A DNA stretch of 64,000 nt, taken from Endomicrobium sp. (lineage in GTDB: Bacteria > Elusimicrobiota > Endomicrobiia > Endomicrobiales > Endomicrobiaceae). The stretch lies in NCBI GenBank assembly GCA_031262885.1, contig JAISGV010000002.1:1-64000 (forward strand), written 5' to 3'. Positions 8,132 through 17,136 of this stretch are shown in pieces. A model generated the notes under the pieces. It had not been told where the DNA came from, searched no databases, and saw only the letters and a list, made by a program, of their open reading frames with translations. Position numbers and translations under genes: made by a program. Every line of letters starts with the position of its first letter. Within the stretch, counting starts at the first letter, position 1.

Positions 8132-9410
8132 AATATCTCTTAAATTTTAAAATTATAGGAGTATTGTAAAATTTAAATGTATATCTGATTGAATTTTCTA
8201 AAAATCTTTTATAAGAAAAATGAATTAATTTTACATCATTCACAAAGAAAATAAAAATTGGAGGTTTAGTAGTTTTTTGAATACATGATATAATCTTTAA
8301 AAATTTACCATTTTTATGATAAGGATTTTTAGATATAAAATCAGTCATAGCTATATTTAATTCTTTTTGTGATAGCTTTCTAGAATATTGTAAAAAAGCA
8401 TTATCGGCTTCCATAAATATTTTTCGTAGTCCATACTTAGTTTTTGAAGATATAAATATCATCTTAATCCAATTTATGAATTTCAGTTTATTATTTATCT
8501 GTTTTTTAAAATCATTAGCAACATCTTTTTTTTTAATAATTAAATCCCATTTATTAATAGCAAGAATTACAGGTTTGATTTTATATAATAACTCTATTAT
8601 TTTAACATCAGTCTCTGATATATGATATTTACTAGCATCTATAATTAATATAGCTATATCTGAATCTTTGATAGCATGGATCGTACTTATAATTGATAAA
8701 TACTTTATTTTATTTTTTACCTTTTTCTTACCGATTAAACCAGCTGTATCTATTAATTTGTAAGTTTTTTTATTATTACAAGCTAAAACCTCAATAGCAT
8801 CTCTAGTAGTATCTGGAATATTACTTACTTTACAATATGGTGACGATAATATTGCATTTATGCAAGATGATTTTCCTACATTAGTTTGTCCTACAAACAC
8901 AATTTTTAAAAAAGGTTTAACATTTGTAATTTTATCATGAATATTATTTATTATTTTATCAAGTAAAGTATTTATATTTTTACCATGTTCAGCAGATATA
9001 AAAACAATATCTTTAAAACCTAATGAATAAAATTCATAATTTTTAAATTTATCTTCTTGTTTATCAGTTTTATTAATAACTAAAATTATTTTTTTATTAA
9101 AAATCTTTCTTATTTGTTTAACAATTTTAAGTTCAATATAACTAATTTCATTTTTAGCATCCATTACTAATAATAATAAATCAAATTCTTTAATAAATGA
9201 TGTTAAATTATTTATTGTGATATCACTAATATCAATTAAACCTGCTGTATCTACTATTGTAAAATTTTTATCTTTCCATAATACATTATGCTCAATTCTA
9301 TCTATTGTAGTTCCAGAAGTTTTATGAACAATAATTTTTCTTTCCCCAATAATTCTATTAAACAGGGTAGATTTGCCTACATTAGTTTTTCCTATTATTC
9401 CTACTTTCAC
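8121..9410 (-). CDS. der: Ribosome-associated GTPase Der (EngA)
   Basis: 429 residues with two tandem GTPase domains, which is unique to Der. Walker A of the first is GKTNVGKST at 7-15 and of the second is GQTNVGKSS near residue 175. NKTD and NKWD give base specificity, and DTAGLI occurs twice. A C-terminal KH-like domain ends the protein. It acts in 50S subunit maturation. It is first in a minus-strand unit with plsY, the HU-like gene and the MerR gene. Confidence 0.96.
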   Translation of the reverse strand: MKVGIIGKTNVGKSTLFNRIIGERKIIVHKTSGTTIDRIEHNVLWKDKNFTIVDTAGLIDISDITINNLTSFIKEFDLLLLVMDAKNEISYIELKIVKQIRKIFNKKIILVINKTDKQEDKFKNYEFYSLGFKDIVFISAEHGKNINTLLDKIINNIHDKITNVKPFLKIVFVGQTNVGKSSCINAILSSPYCKVSNIPDTTRDAIEVLACNNKKTYKLIDTAGLIGKKKVKNKIKYLSIISTIHAIKDSDIAILIIDASKYHISETDVKIIELLYKIKPVILAINKWDLIIKKKDVANDFKKQINNKLKFINWIKMIFISSKTKYGLRKIFMEADNAFLQYSRKLSQKELNIAMTDFISKNPYHKNGKFLKIISCIQKTTKPPIFIFFVNDVKLIHFSYKRFLENSIRYTFKFYNTPIILKFKRYYGK

Positions 9411-9425
9411 CTTTATTCTCCATAA

Positions 9426-9455
9426 TTGTCTTTAATTGCTAATGAATGTTATAAT
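9426..9455 (+). promoter_or_regulatory. Promoter of the glmU-prs operon
   Basis: TTGTCT (9426-9431) and a perfect TATAAT (9450-9455) are spaced 18 bp apart, in the spacer between der (minus) and glmU-prs (plus), 54 bp before the start codon. It is the only good vegetative promoter I see ahead of the eight-function plus-strand run 9510-17081. Confidence 0.65.
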
Positions 9456-9509
9456 ACAATAATAAATAGCAACAGTAAATTATAAATAAAATAATGAATA
9501 AGGTAAGTT

Positions 9510-11822
9510 ATGAAAAACCTTAAAAACAAGTTTTCTGCAATAATACTATCAGCAGGATTAGGTACTAGAATGAATTCTAATTTGCCTAAAGTTATGCATA
9601 AATTATCTGGAAAACCATTATTAGGTTGGATTTTAGATTCTGTTATTACATTGGATCCAGAATATATAGTTTTAGTAATAGGAAAACATCATAAGTACCA
9701 ATTAATAAAAGAATATGCACTTAGTAAAAAGAGCAATATTAAAATTGTATACCAAGAAACACAATTAGGTTCTGCGCATGCCGTTTTACAAGCAAAAAAA
9801 ATATTTAAGGAATATAAAAACGATATTTTAATTTTAAGTGCAGATGTTCCACTAATTACAACAAAAACTCTAATGCAATTAGTACACAATAATGTTACAA
9901 CTAATTCTTCCGTTACAGTTCTGGCTGCAAAAATTAAAAATCCATATGGTTATGGAAGAATTATAAAAAAAAATGGATTCTTAGAAAAAATAACGGAAGA
10001 AAATGAGGCTTTATCTTATGAAAAAAAAATCAAAACAATAAATTCCGGAATTTATTGTTTTGATAAAAGTTTATGGCAATATATTTCAAAGATACAATGC
10101 AATAATACAAAAAAAGAATATTATTTAACTGATTTAATCAGTATATTAAGATTAGAAAATAAAAGGGTTTCTCTTATTACATTAAAAAATTCTGACGAAA
10201 TTAAAGGAATAAATAATAGAACTGAACTTCTAGAAGCCGAAAATATTCTGAAAAAGAAAAAAATTAATGAATTATTAAATAATGGTGTTACTATATTAGA
10301 TAGCAACAATAATTATATATCTTATGATGCTAAAATAGGTTTAGATACTATTATTTATCCAAATAATTTTATAGATAGTGGAGTTTCAATAGGTAAAAAT
10401 TGTATACTGTACAACAGTTATATATCCAAATCCAAGATTGGAGATAATTGTACAATATTACAAACTTATATAGAAAATGCTATTTTAAAAAAAAATGTTA
10501 AAATTGGACCTTTTTCTCACATAAGGTATGGCTCTGTTTTAAATGAATATACAAGAATAGGAAATTTTTCAGAAATAAAAAACTCTATAATAAATGAAAA
10601 ATCTAAAATTAATCATCTGTCTTACATAGGAGATTCCGAAATAGGTAATAAAGTCAATATAGGTGCAGGAGTAATAACATGCAATTATGATGGTGTTAGA
10701 AAATATAGAACAATTATAGGATCTATGTCTTTTATCGGTTCAAACGTTAATCTTGTTGCTCCAGTAAAGATTGGAGAAAAAGTAACTGTAGCAGCAGGTT
10801 CAACCATAACAGATGATGTTAATTCTGAAAAATTAGTAATAGCTAGAAGTAAACAAAATGAAATAAACTATTCAAAAAGAGGTTTTATGAATTTTAAAAT
10901 TTTATCTGGAAATGCAAATACTAACCTAGCAAACCAAATTGCTAAAAATTTAAAAACAAAATTAAGCGAAGCTAAAATAGGAAGATTTAGTGATGGTGAA
11001 ATACAAGTAAAAATAGTAGACAATGTTAGGGGTGCAGATTGTTACGTTGTTCAACCAACTTGTTTTCCAGTTAATGATAACTTAATGGAACTATTAATTA
11101 TTACAGATGCTTTAAAAAGAGCCTCTGCTAAAAGAATAACCGCAATAATTCCTTATTTTGGATATGGTAGACAAGATAGAAAATCAGAACCAAGAGTACC
11201 TATTACAGCAAGGCTTGTTGCAAATCTTATAGCAATTTCAGGAATTACAAGAGTAATAACAATGGACTTACACGCTGGTCAAATTCAAGGTTTTTTTGAT
11301 ATACCTGTAGATCATTTACATGGGAAATATGTTCTATTGAGATATTTCAAAGAAAAAAATCTTGATAATTTAGTTGTGGTATCCCCAGATGTTGGAGGAG
11401 CAGAAAGAGCTAGATCTTTTGCTAAAAGTCTTAATTCTGAACTTGTAATAATTGATAAAAGAAGACCTTTTCCAAATGAAGCAACAATAATGAATGTAAT
11501 AGGAGAAGTTAACGGAAAAAATTGTGTAATTTTCGATGATTTAATTGATACTGCAGGAACTTTAACTAAAGTAGCTAATACAATAAATAAAAAAGGTGCC
11601 ACTAGAATTTTTGCTGCAGCAACCCATGGAATTTTATCTGGAAATGCAAAACAAAAAATTCAAGATTCTTGTATAGAAAAATTAGTTATAACAGATTCAG
11701 TTCCTTTATCTAGTAATAATGGGCCAACAAATAAAATAAAAATACTTAGTATAGCTCCTATATTAGCAGAAGCTATAACCAGAATTTTAAAAAATAAATC
11801 AATAAGTATATTGTTTTCATAA
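9510..11822 (+). CDS. glmU-prs: In-frame fusion: bifunctional GlmU + ribose-phosphate pyrophosphokinase
   Basis: 770 residues. Residues 1-459 are a full GlmU: uridylyltransferase with LSAGLGTRMNSNLPKVMHK, then a left-handed beta-helix acetyltransferase with the catalytic-His segment INHLSYIGDSEIG and GAGVITCNYDGV. It makes UDP-GlcNAc for peptidoglycan and LPS. Residues 460-770 are a full PRPP synthetase: RFSDGEIQVKI, DLHAGQIQGFF, SPDVGGAERA and the PRPP loop DDLIDTAGTL. No stop separates them. An ATG at 10887 opens the Prs part and is preceded by AGAGG four bases away, so internal initiation could also give free Prs. In many bacteria glmU, prs, rplY and pth are separate adjacent genes. Confidence 0.93.
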   Translation: MKNLKNKFSAIILSAGLGTRMNSNLPKVMHKLSGKPLLGWILDSVITLDPEYIVLVIGKHHKYQLIKEYALSKKSNIKIVYQETQLGSAHAVLQAKKIFKEYKNDILILSADVPLITTKTLMQLVHNNVTTNSSVTVLAAKIKNPYGYGRIIKKNGFLEKITEENEALSYEKKIKTINSGIYCFDKSLWQYISKIQCNNTKKEYYLTDLISILRLENKRVSLITLKNSDEIKGINNRTELLEAENILKKKKINELLNNGVTILDSNNNYISYDAKIGLDTIIYPNNFIDSGVSIGKNCILYNSYISKSKIGDNCTILQTYIENAILKKNVKIGPFSHIRYGSVLNEYTRIGNFSEIKNSIINEKSKINHLSYIGDSEIGNKVNIGAGVITCNYDGVRKYRTIIGSMSFIGSNVNLVAPVKIGEKVTVAAGSTITDDVNSEKLVIARSKQNEINYSKRGFMNFKILSGNANTNLANQIAKNLKTKLSEAKIGRFSDGEIQVKIVDNVRGADCYVVQPTCFPVNDNLMELLIITDALKRASAKRITAIIPYFGYGRQDRKSEPRVPITARLVANLIAISGITRVITMDLHAGQIQGFFDIPVDHLHGKYVLLRYFKEKNLDNLVVVSPDVGGAERARSFAKSLNSELVIIDKRRPFPNEATIMNVIGEVNGKNCVIFDDLIDTAGTLTKVANTINKKGATRIFAAATHGILSGNAKQKIQDSCIEKLVITDSVPLSSNNGPTNKIKILSIAPILAEAITRILKNKSISILFS

Positions 11823-11853
11823 TTTTTTAGAAAAAAGAGGCAAATTAATAATA

Positions 11854-12522
11854 ATGGATAAAATAGTTTTAAACGTAGAACATAGACTAATAGGAACAAA
11901 AGGATATCTTAATTCTTTAAGAAAAAATGGTAAAATTCCAGCAATACTTTATGGTAAAAATATTAAATCTACACCAGTATTTGTTTATTTGAAAGAATTC
12001 AACTCCGTATTTAAAGAAAATGACGATAATACAATATTAAATTTAAATCTTTCAGCAAAAGAAAATAAACAAGTTATAGTCAGAGACATTCAAAAAGATG
12101 TAATAACTCAAAAAATAATACATATAGACTTTCAAGTGATCTCTTTGGATGATAAAATAGAAATGATGGTTCCTATACATATAGAAGGAATAGCTAAAGG
12201 AGTTAAGGATTTTGGCGGAGTAATGGAATTTATTATAAGAGAAATTAAAGTAAAGTCGTTATTGAAATACATTCCAAAAAGAATAAATATAAATGTAAGT
12301 TCTTTAAAAATAGGAGAAGGGATAAAAGTTATAGATTTACCAAAGATAGAAAATGTAGAGTATATTCATGACAAATCATCTCTTATTGTTCATGTTATAA
12401 ATGTTATTAAAGAGGATGTAAAAAATGAAGAACAAGAAAATAGCGCTATGCAACAACCAGAAATAATAAATAAAGGTAAAAAAGATAAAAACAACGAGAA
12501 AACTTCAGAAGAAAAAAAATGA
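11854..12522 (+). CDS. rplY: 50S ribosomal protein L25/general stress protein Ctc
   Basis: 222 residues, the long CTC form. An N-terminal L25 domain that binds 5S rRNA (RLIGTKGYLNSLRKNGKIPA, then a VIVRDIQKDVI-type strand) is followed by the C-terminal TL5/CTC beta domain (MVPIHIEGIAKGVKDFGGVM). The tail is charged and low in complexity (Lys/Glu/Asn rich). It lies between glmU-prs and pth, the standard order, and overlaps pth by 4 bp (ATGA), so translation is coupled. Confidence 0.94.
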   Translation: MDKIVLNVEHRLIGTKGYLNSLRKNGKIPAILYGKNIKSTPVFVYLKEFNSVFKENDDNTILNLNLSAKENKQVIVRDIQKDVITQKIIHIDFQVISLDDKIEMMVPIHIEGIAKGVKDFGGVMEFIIREIKVKSLLKYIPKRININVSSLKIGEGIKVIDLPKIENVEYIHDKSSLIVHVINVIKEDVKNEEQENSAMQQPEIINKGKKDKNNEKTSEEKK

Positions 12523-13088
12523 TAGAAAAAAAAATATATGAAAAAATTAAACTTTTTGTTGGTTTAGGAAATTTTAAAGATTGTTTCAAAAAAACAAGAC
12601 ATAATTTTGGATTTATTGCAATTGATGAAATTGCTAAAGTTAAAAATATAAATTTTACTAATTGGAAAAATATTGCTTATGTCACATCTTACACAAGCAA
12701 TGGTATAAAAAAATGGTTACTTAAACCAAAAACATTTATGAATAATTCTGGCTATGCTGTAAAATTCTTTATCGATTATTATAAAATAAAACCAGAAGAA
12801 ATCATTGTTCTATATGATGATGTATCCATACCTTTTGGTAAATATAAATTAAAAACAAAAATAAAACATAAAACCAATAGTTTTGGCAGACATAATGGTA
12901 TAATGTCGTTAATTAAAAATATACATAGTCATTCCTTTTTGAGAATGAAATTAGGAATAGGCCCTCTTCCAAAAGATTTTGAATTAGCTAATTTCGTATT
13001 ATCAAAATTTTCAGAAAATGAGAATCGCCAATTAATTCTTATAAGAAAAATAATTATTGATATTTTTAATAAAATCAATACAATATAA
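12519..13088 (+). CDS. pth: Peptidyl-tRNA hydrolase
   Basis: 189 residues. Family residues are present: GLGN near the N-terminus, the catalytic His in KTRHNFGF, MNNSGYAV, LYDDVSIPFG with the key Asp, and the Asn in RHNGIMSLI. It releases peptides from prematurely dropped peptidyl-tRNA so the tRNA is recycled. The start overlaps the rplY stop (ATGA). The usual GG pair before the conserved RHNG is partly replaced (NSFGRHNG); the catalytic set is intact. Confidence 0.95.
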   Translation: MIEKKIYEKIKLFVGLGNFKDCFKKTRHNFGFIAIDEIAKVKNINFTNWKNIAYVTSYTSNGIKKWLLKPKTFMNNSGYAVKFFIDYYKIKPEEIIVLYDDVSIPFGKYKLKTKIKHKTNSFGRHNGIMSLIKNIHSHSFLRMKLGIGPLPKDFELANFVLSKFSENENRQLILIRKIIIDIFNKINTI

Positions 13089-13157
13089 TTAATAAAAATA
13101 AGAAATATTAATATTTAAATAAGGAGCCTATAAATTAAAGAAAAAAATAATAAAGAA

Positions 13158-13346
13158 ATGAAAGTATGTCCAAAAGGTTTTTTAAATGGTCCATGTGGCG
13201 GATTTATTAATGGAAAATGTGAAACAAATAATAATAAATATTGTTTTTGGATCAAAATATTTAAAAAATTAAAAGATAATAATATGTTAACTACATTTAT
13301 TAGTAAATATGTTGAACCAAAAAATAACTTAAAACAGGAAGATTAA
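13158..13346 (+). CDS. metV: Methylenetetrahydrofolate reductase partner subunit, MetV-like (short)
   Basis: 62 residues from the ATG, with the MTHFR C-terminal-domain Cys pattern CPKGFLNGPCGGFINGKCE followed by YCFWIKIFKKLK. In acetogens and many anaerobes MetV pairs with MetF; here it ends 4 bp before metF. The only good Shine-Dalgarno (AAGGAG, 13121-13126) is too far from this ATG. It is 7 nt from an in-frame ATT at 13134, so a rare AUU start adding eight residues is possible. The protein is shorter than typical MetV forms known to me; the cysteine core is retained. Confidence 0.8.
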   Translation: MKVCPKGFLNGPCGGFINGKCETNNNKYCFWIKIFKKLKDNNMLTTFISKYVEPKNNLKQED

Positions 13347-13350
13347 AATT

Positions 13351-14214
13351 TTGAAATTTAAAGAAAAATTAAAATCTAAAAAGTTTTTAATAACTGTAGA
13401 ACTAATTCCACCTAAAGGAATAGATATATCTACTGTATTAGAAAAAATTAAATACCTATCTAAATCTAATATAGATGCTATAAATGTAACTGATAATCAA
13501 AGAGCTTCACTTAGAGCTAGTTCAATTTCTATAAGTAAAATAATTCTTGAACATGGTTTAGAACCAATCTTACAAATTGTTTCTAGAGATAGAAATAGAA
13601 TAGCAATACAATCTGACTTACTAGGAGCAAATATTTTAGGAATAGAAAATATATTGCTTTTAAGTGGAGATTACACAAGCACCAGTGAATATTCAAATGC
13701 TAAGGCAGTTTATGATTTAGATACTATTCAACTTATAAAAACAGTAAAGTTATTAGAAAGCGGTGTAGATTTAGCTGGTAAAAAATTAAAAGGATGTCCT
13801 AATTTTTGCATAGGAGCAGTTGTAAATCCAACTGCAAAGCCAAATGATTTACAAATTTTGATGTTAAAGAAAAAAATAAAGACAGGCGTAAATTTTTTTC
13901 AAACACAAGCTATTTTCGATATAACAGCATATAAGATTTTTTTTAATAAAATAAAACATCTCAAAATTAAAATAATACCTGGTATAATTTTAATTAAATC
14001 ATTAAAATTTATGAATTTTATTCAATCTTTGCCAGGAATGAATATTCCTGAAAACATTATAAATAGAATTAGTTATTCTCCTAACCCATTATTGGAGAGT
14101 ATAAAAATCTGTTCTGAAACTATTCGAGAATTACGGACATTCGCTGATGGAGTTCATATAATGGCAATAGGAACAGAAAAATATATTCCAGAAATATTAG
14201 AAAATAGTGTATAA
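13351..14214 (+). CDS. metF: 5,10-methylenetetrahydrofolate reductase
   Basis: 287 residues starting at a TTG four bases after metV. The FAD-binding TIM-barrel fold is recognisable: TVELIPPKGID (catalytic Glu), INVTDNQRASLR, NILLLSGDYTS and KKIKTGVNFFQTQAIFD. It reduces methylene-THF to methyl-THF. With FolD (42538) and the glycine cleavage genes (54852-58060) it forms a folate one-carbon branch. The adjacent MetV-like subunit suggests the anaerobe-type MetFV complex rather than the E. coli single-subunit enzyme. Confidence 0.92.
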   Translation: MKFKEKLKSKKFLITVELIPPKGIDISTVLEKIKYLSKSNIDAINVTDNQRASLRASSISISKIILEHGLEPILQIVSRDRNRIAIQSDLLGANILGIENILLLSGDYTSTSEYSNAKAVYDLDTIQLIKTVKLLESGVDLAGKKLKGCPNFCIGAVVNPTAKPNDLQILMLKKKIKTGVNFFQTQAIFDITAYKIFFNKIKHLKIKIIPGIILIKSLKFMNFIQSLPGMNIPENIINRISYSPNPLLESIKICSETIRELRTFADGVHIMAIGTEKYIPEILENSV

Positions 14215-14259
14215 TCTCTTAAAGATAAGAGCATTAAATTAAGGCTTGAATAATTATAT

Positions 14260-14673
14260 ATGAAAACTTATTTAAAGGAATTTAACAAATTATTGGCTAT
14301 AACTTCTATTTTAAGATCTAAAAAAGGTTGTCTATGGGATATGCAACAAACTCATTTTTCCATATTAAAAAATTTATTTTCTGAAGCAAATGAAGTTAAA
14401 CAAGCTATTGAAAAAAATGACATGAATAATTTACAAGAAGAATTAGGAGATATTTTATTTCAAGTCGTGTTTCATTGTCAAATAGCAAAAGAAAATAATG
14501 ATTTTGATATTACTAAAGTAATAAAAATATTAAATAATAAACTAATTTTTAGGCATCCTCATGTTTTCAGTGATCGTAAAGCTAATAATATTAACGACGT
14601 AGAAAAAATATGGATAAAACATAAAAATATGGAAAAAAAAATAAAAAAGAAGGAGAAAAAAATTTTAATATGA
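14260..14673 (+). CDS. mazG: MazG-family nucleoside triphosphate pyrophosphohydrolase, single domain
   Basis: 137 residues. One MazG domain is visible: the LRSKKGCLWDMQQTH start, the metal-binding helix EANEVKQAIEKND, then LQEELGDILFQVVFH and FRHPHVFSD. E. coli MazG has two such domains; this is a one-domain form ending in a Lys-rich tail. It removes aberrant or excess NTPs by cutting to NMP plus pyrophosphate. The stop overlaps the hppA start (ATGA), placing a PPi-producing enzyme directly before a PPi-consuming pump. Confidence 0.88.
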   Translation: MKTYLKEFNKLLAITSILRSKKGCLWDMQQTHFSILKNLFSEANEVKQAIEKNDMNNLQEELGDILFQVVFHCQIAKENNDFDITKVIKILNNKLIFRHPHVFSDRKANNINDVEKIWIKHKNMEKKIKKKEKKILI

Positions 14674-17081
14674 TAGAAAAGATATCTTCTGTACTAAAAA
14701 AAAGTTGGTTATTTGTTTTATCAATAATATTAATTAATGTAAAATTTACATTTGCTAGTGAAGTTAACTTATCAATGCCAAAATTAAATTCTGTTAAATT
14801 TTTTAATAATTTAATCGCAGGAAATCAACTTCTGATGCTAGGATTTCCAATATGTTTATTCGGAATATTTTTTGGAATTTATCTTTTTATAAAGATAAAA
14901 AAATTACCTTTACATATTTCTATGAGATCAATTTCTGAACTAATATATGAAACTTGCAAAACATATTTTATAAACCAATGTAAATTAGTATTCATTTTAG
15001 AAATATTATTGTCTATTATAATATTTATTTATTTTAGATTATTACAGCATCTAGAAATAATGAAAACATTTTTAATTATATTTTGTAGCTTTATAGGTGT
15101 ATTAGGTAGTTATGCTGTTTCTTGGTTCGGTATAAGAGTTAATACATATGCCAATGCTAAAACAGCTTTTACCAGTCTAAAAAATGATCCAGTTGAATTA
15201 TATGAAATTCCTTTGAATTCAGGAATAAGTATAGGCATGGTTTTAGTGAGTATAGAGTTACTAATAATGCTCATTATTATTTTATTTATACCTATAGACT
15301 TAGCTGGAGCTTGTTTTATAGGGTTCGCTATAGGAGAATCCTTAGGAGCCTCTGTACTTAGAATTGCTGGGGGTATATTTACTAAAATAGCAGATATAGG
15401 ATCAGATTTAATGAAAATAGCTTTTAATATAAAGGAAGATGATGCAAGAAATCCAGGCGTTATTGCCGATTGTGTCGGTGACAATGCAGGAGATTCTATA
15501 GGACCTACTGCAGATGGCTTTGAAACTTATGGAGTTACAGGAGTAGCATTAATAGTTTTTATAACATTGGCTGTAAATAATTATGCAATACAAGCAAAAT
15601 TATTAATTTGGATTTTTATAATGCGTTTAATGATGATTATTACAAGTGCTATTGCATATAAAATTAATACATGGGTAGTAAAATTAAAATATAGTAAAAA
15701 TAGTGAAGAATTCAATTTCGAATTCCCATTAACATCCATTATATGGCTTACAGCAATAACTTCCATAAGTACAATTTTTTTAGTTTCTAAATTCATTTTG
15801 GGTGATCTCCCTGATAATACATTTTGGTGGAAATTATCAAGTATTATAAGTTGTGGGGTATTAGCTAGTACTTTTATTCCTGAAATGGTTAAATGTTTTA
15901 CTTCTATTAAGAGTTCCTTTGTTCAAAATATAGTAGATTTTTCTAAACGTGGAGGTGCTTCTTTAAACATTATTTCTGGTCTTACATCAGGAAATTTTAG
16001 TGCATATTTCATGGGTTTGACAATAATTTTATTAATGAGTACAGCTTATTTTATTAGTTCTCTTAATTTAGCTGCACTTACAACGGCTCCGACTATTTTA
16101 GCTTTTGGTTTAGTGGCTTTCGGATTTTTAAGTATGGGACCAGTTACTATAGCCGTTGATTCTTATGGCCCTGTTGTAGATAATGCTCAATCTATTTATG
16201 AGTTATCTTTAATAGAAAAAATAAAAAATATAGAGTATGATATTAAAGATAAATTTGGATTCAATCCTATTTTTAAAAGCTCTAAATTATTATTAGAAAA
16301 AAATGACAGTGCAGGTAACACATTTAAAGCAACAGCAAAGCCTGTCTTAATAGGAACAGCTGTAACAGGTGCTACAACTATGATATTTTCAACAATAGTT
16401 ATGTTGACTAACAATTTACAAAATAATCTTTGTAATTTGTCTATTCTGTATCCACCTTTTTTATTTGGATTAATAGCAGGAGGATCTATAATTTATTGGT
16501 TTACAGGAGCAGCCAATCATGCTGTTGCTAGTGGTAGTTATAAAGCAATAGAATTTATAAAAAACACTTTAAATATTAAAAAAACAAATTTGAATAGAGC
16601 TTCACTTGATGACTCAAAAAAAGTAGTAAAAATATGTACCAAATATGCTCAAAAAGGAATGTTAAATTTATTTTTAGTTATTTTATTTTCTACTTTGTCT
16701 TATGCTTTTATCGAACCTTATTTTTTTATAGGCTATCTTATTAGTATAACTTTATTTGGTTTGTTTCAAGCTACATTTATGGCTAATGCAGGAGGGGCAT
16801 GGGACAATGCAAAAAAATTTGTGGAAGTTAATTTACAAGAAAATGGTACAGACTTACATAAAGCGACTGTAATAGGTGATACTGTTGGAGATCCATTTAA
16901 GGATACATCTTCTGTATCTATAAACCCTGTAATAAAATTTGCCACTCTTTTTGGACTTTTAGCAATAGAAATAGCTATAAAAACAGCCTATGTAAGATTT
17001 CTGAATATTTTTTTAGCATTTATTTTCTTTATTCTTAGTATTATTTTTATAGTAAAATCATTTTTTAGTATGAAAAAATAA
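14670..17081 (+). CDS. hppA: Membrane-bound proton-translocating pyrophosphatase, divergent clade
   Basis: 803 residues with about 15 or more membrane helices. PPi-binding loops are clear: EDDARNPGVIADCVGDNAGD, TADGFETYGVTG, and near the C-terminus NAGGAWDNAKKF and GDTVGDPFKDTS. The first loop reads DIGSDLMKIAFN where classic enzymes have DVGADLVGKVE, and is one residue shorter before EDD. From memory this pattern belongs to a divergent clade that includes Na+-regulated H+-pumps (Chlorobium type) rather than to the classic K+-dependent ones. The N-terminus looks like a signal anchor. It couples PPi hydrolysis to ion export, an energy-saving device in anaerobes. Confidence 0.92.
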   Translation: MIEKISSVLKKSWLFVLSIILINVKFTFASEVNLSMPKLNSVKFFNNLIAGNQLLMLGFPICLFGIFFGIYLFIKIKKLPLHISMRSISELIYETCKTYFINQCKLVFILEILLSIIIFIYFRLLQHLEIMKTFLIIFCSFIGVLGSYAVSWFGIRVNTYANAKTAFTSLKNDPVELYEIPLNSGISIGMVLVSIELLIMLIIILFIPIDLAGACFIGFAIGESLGASVLRIAGGIFTKIADIGSDLMKIAFNIKEDDARNPGVIADCVGDNAGDSIGPTADGFETYGVTGVALIVFITLAVNNYAIQAKLLIWIFIMRLMMIITSAIAYKINTWVVKLKYSKNSEEFNFEFPLTSIIWLTAITSISTIFLVSKFILGDLPDNTFWWKLSSIISCGVLASTFIPEMVKCFTSIKSSFVQNIVDFSKRGGASLNIISGLTSGNFSAYFMGLTIILLMSTAYFISSLNLAALTTAPTILAFGLVAFGFLSMGPVTIAVDSYGPVVDNAQSIYELSLIEKIKNIEYDIKDKFGFNPIFKSSKLLLEKNDSAGNTFKATAKPVLIGTAVTGATTMIFSTIVMLTNNLQNNLCNLSILYPPFLFGLIAGGSIIYWFTGAANHAVASGSYKAIEFIKNTLNIKKTNLNRASLDDSKKVVKICTKYAQKGMLNLFLVILFSTLSYAFIEPYFFIGYLISITLFGLFQATFMANAGGAWDNAKKFVEVNLQENGTDLHKATVIGDTVGDPFKDTSSVSINPVIKFATLFGLLAIEIAIKTAYVRFLNIFLAFIFFILSIIFIVKSFFSMKK

Positions 17082-17089
17082 AAAATCTC

Positions 17090-17136
17090 TTCTTCATCAT
17101 AAAATTATTTTGTTAAAATAATTTTATGATGAAGAA
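17090..17136. terminator. Shared 22-bp palindromic terminator between hppA and the ZIP gene
   Basis: A near-perfect 22-bp stem has a 3-nt loop (left arm 17090-17111, right arm 17115-17136). An A-run follows on the plus side and an A/T-rich flank on the other, so it can act in both directions. hppA ends 9 bp before it. The ZIP stop codon (complement of 17113-17115) lies in the loop and start of the right arm, so the last codons of the ZIP gene form half of the hairpin. Confidence 0.75.
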
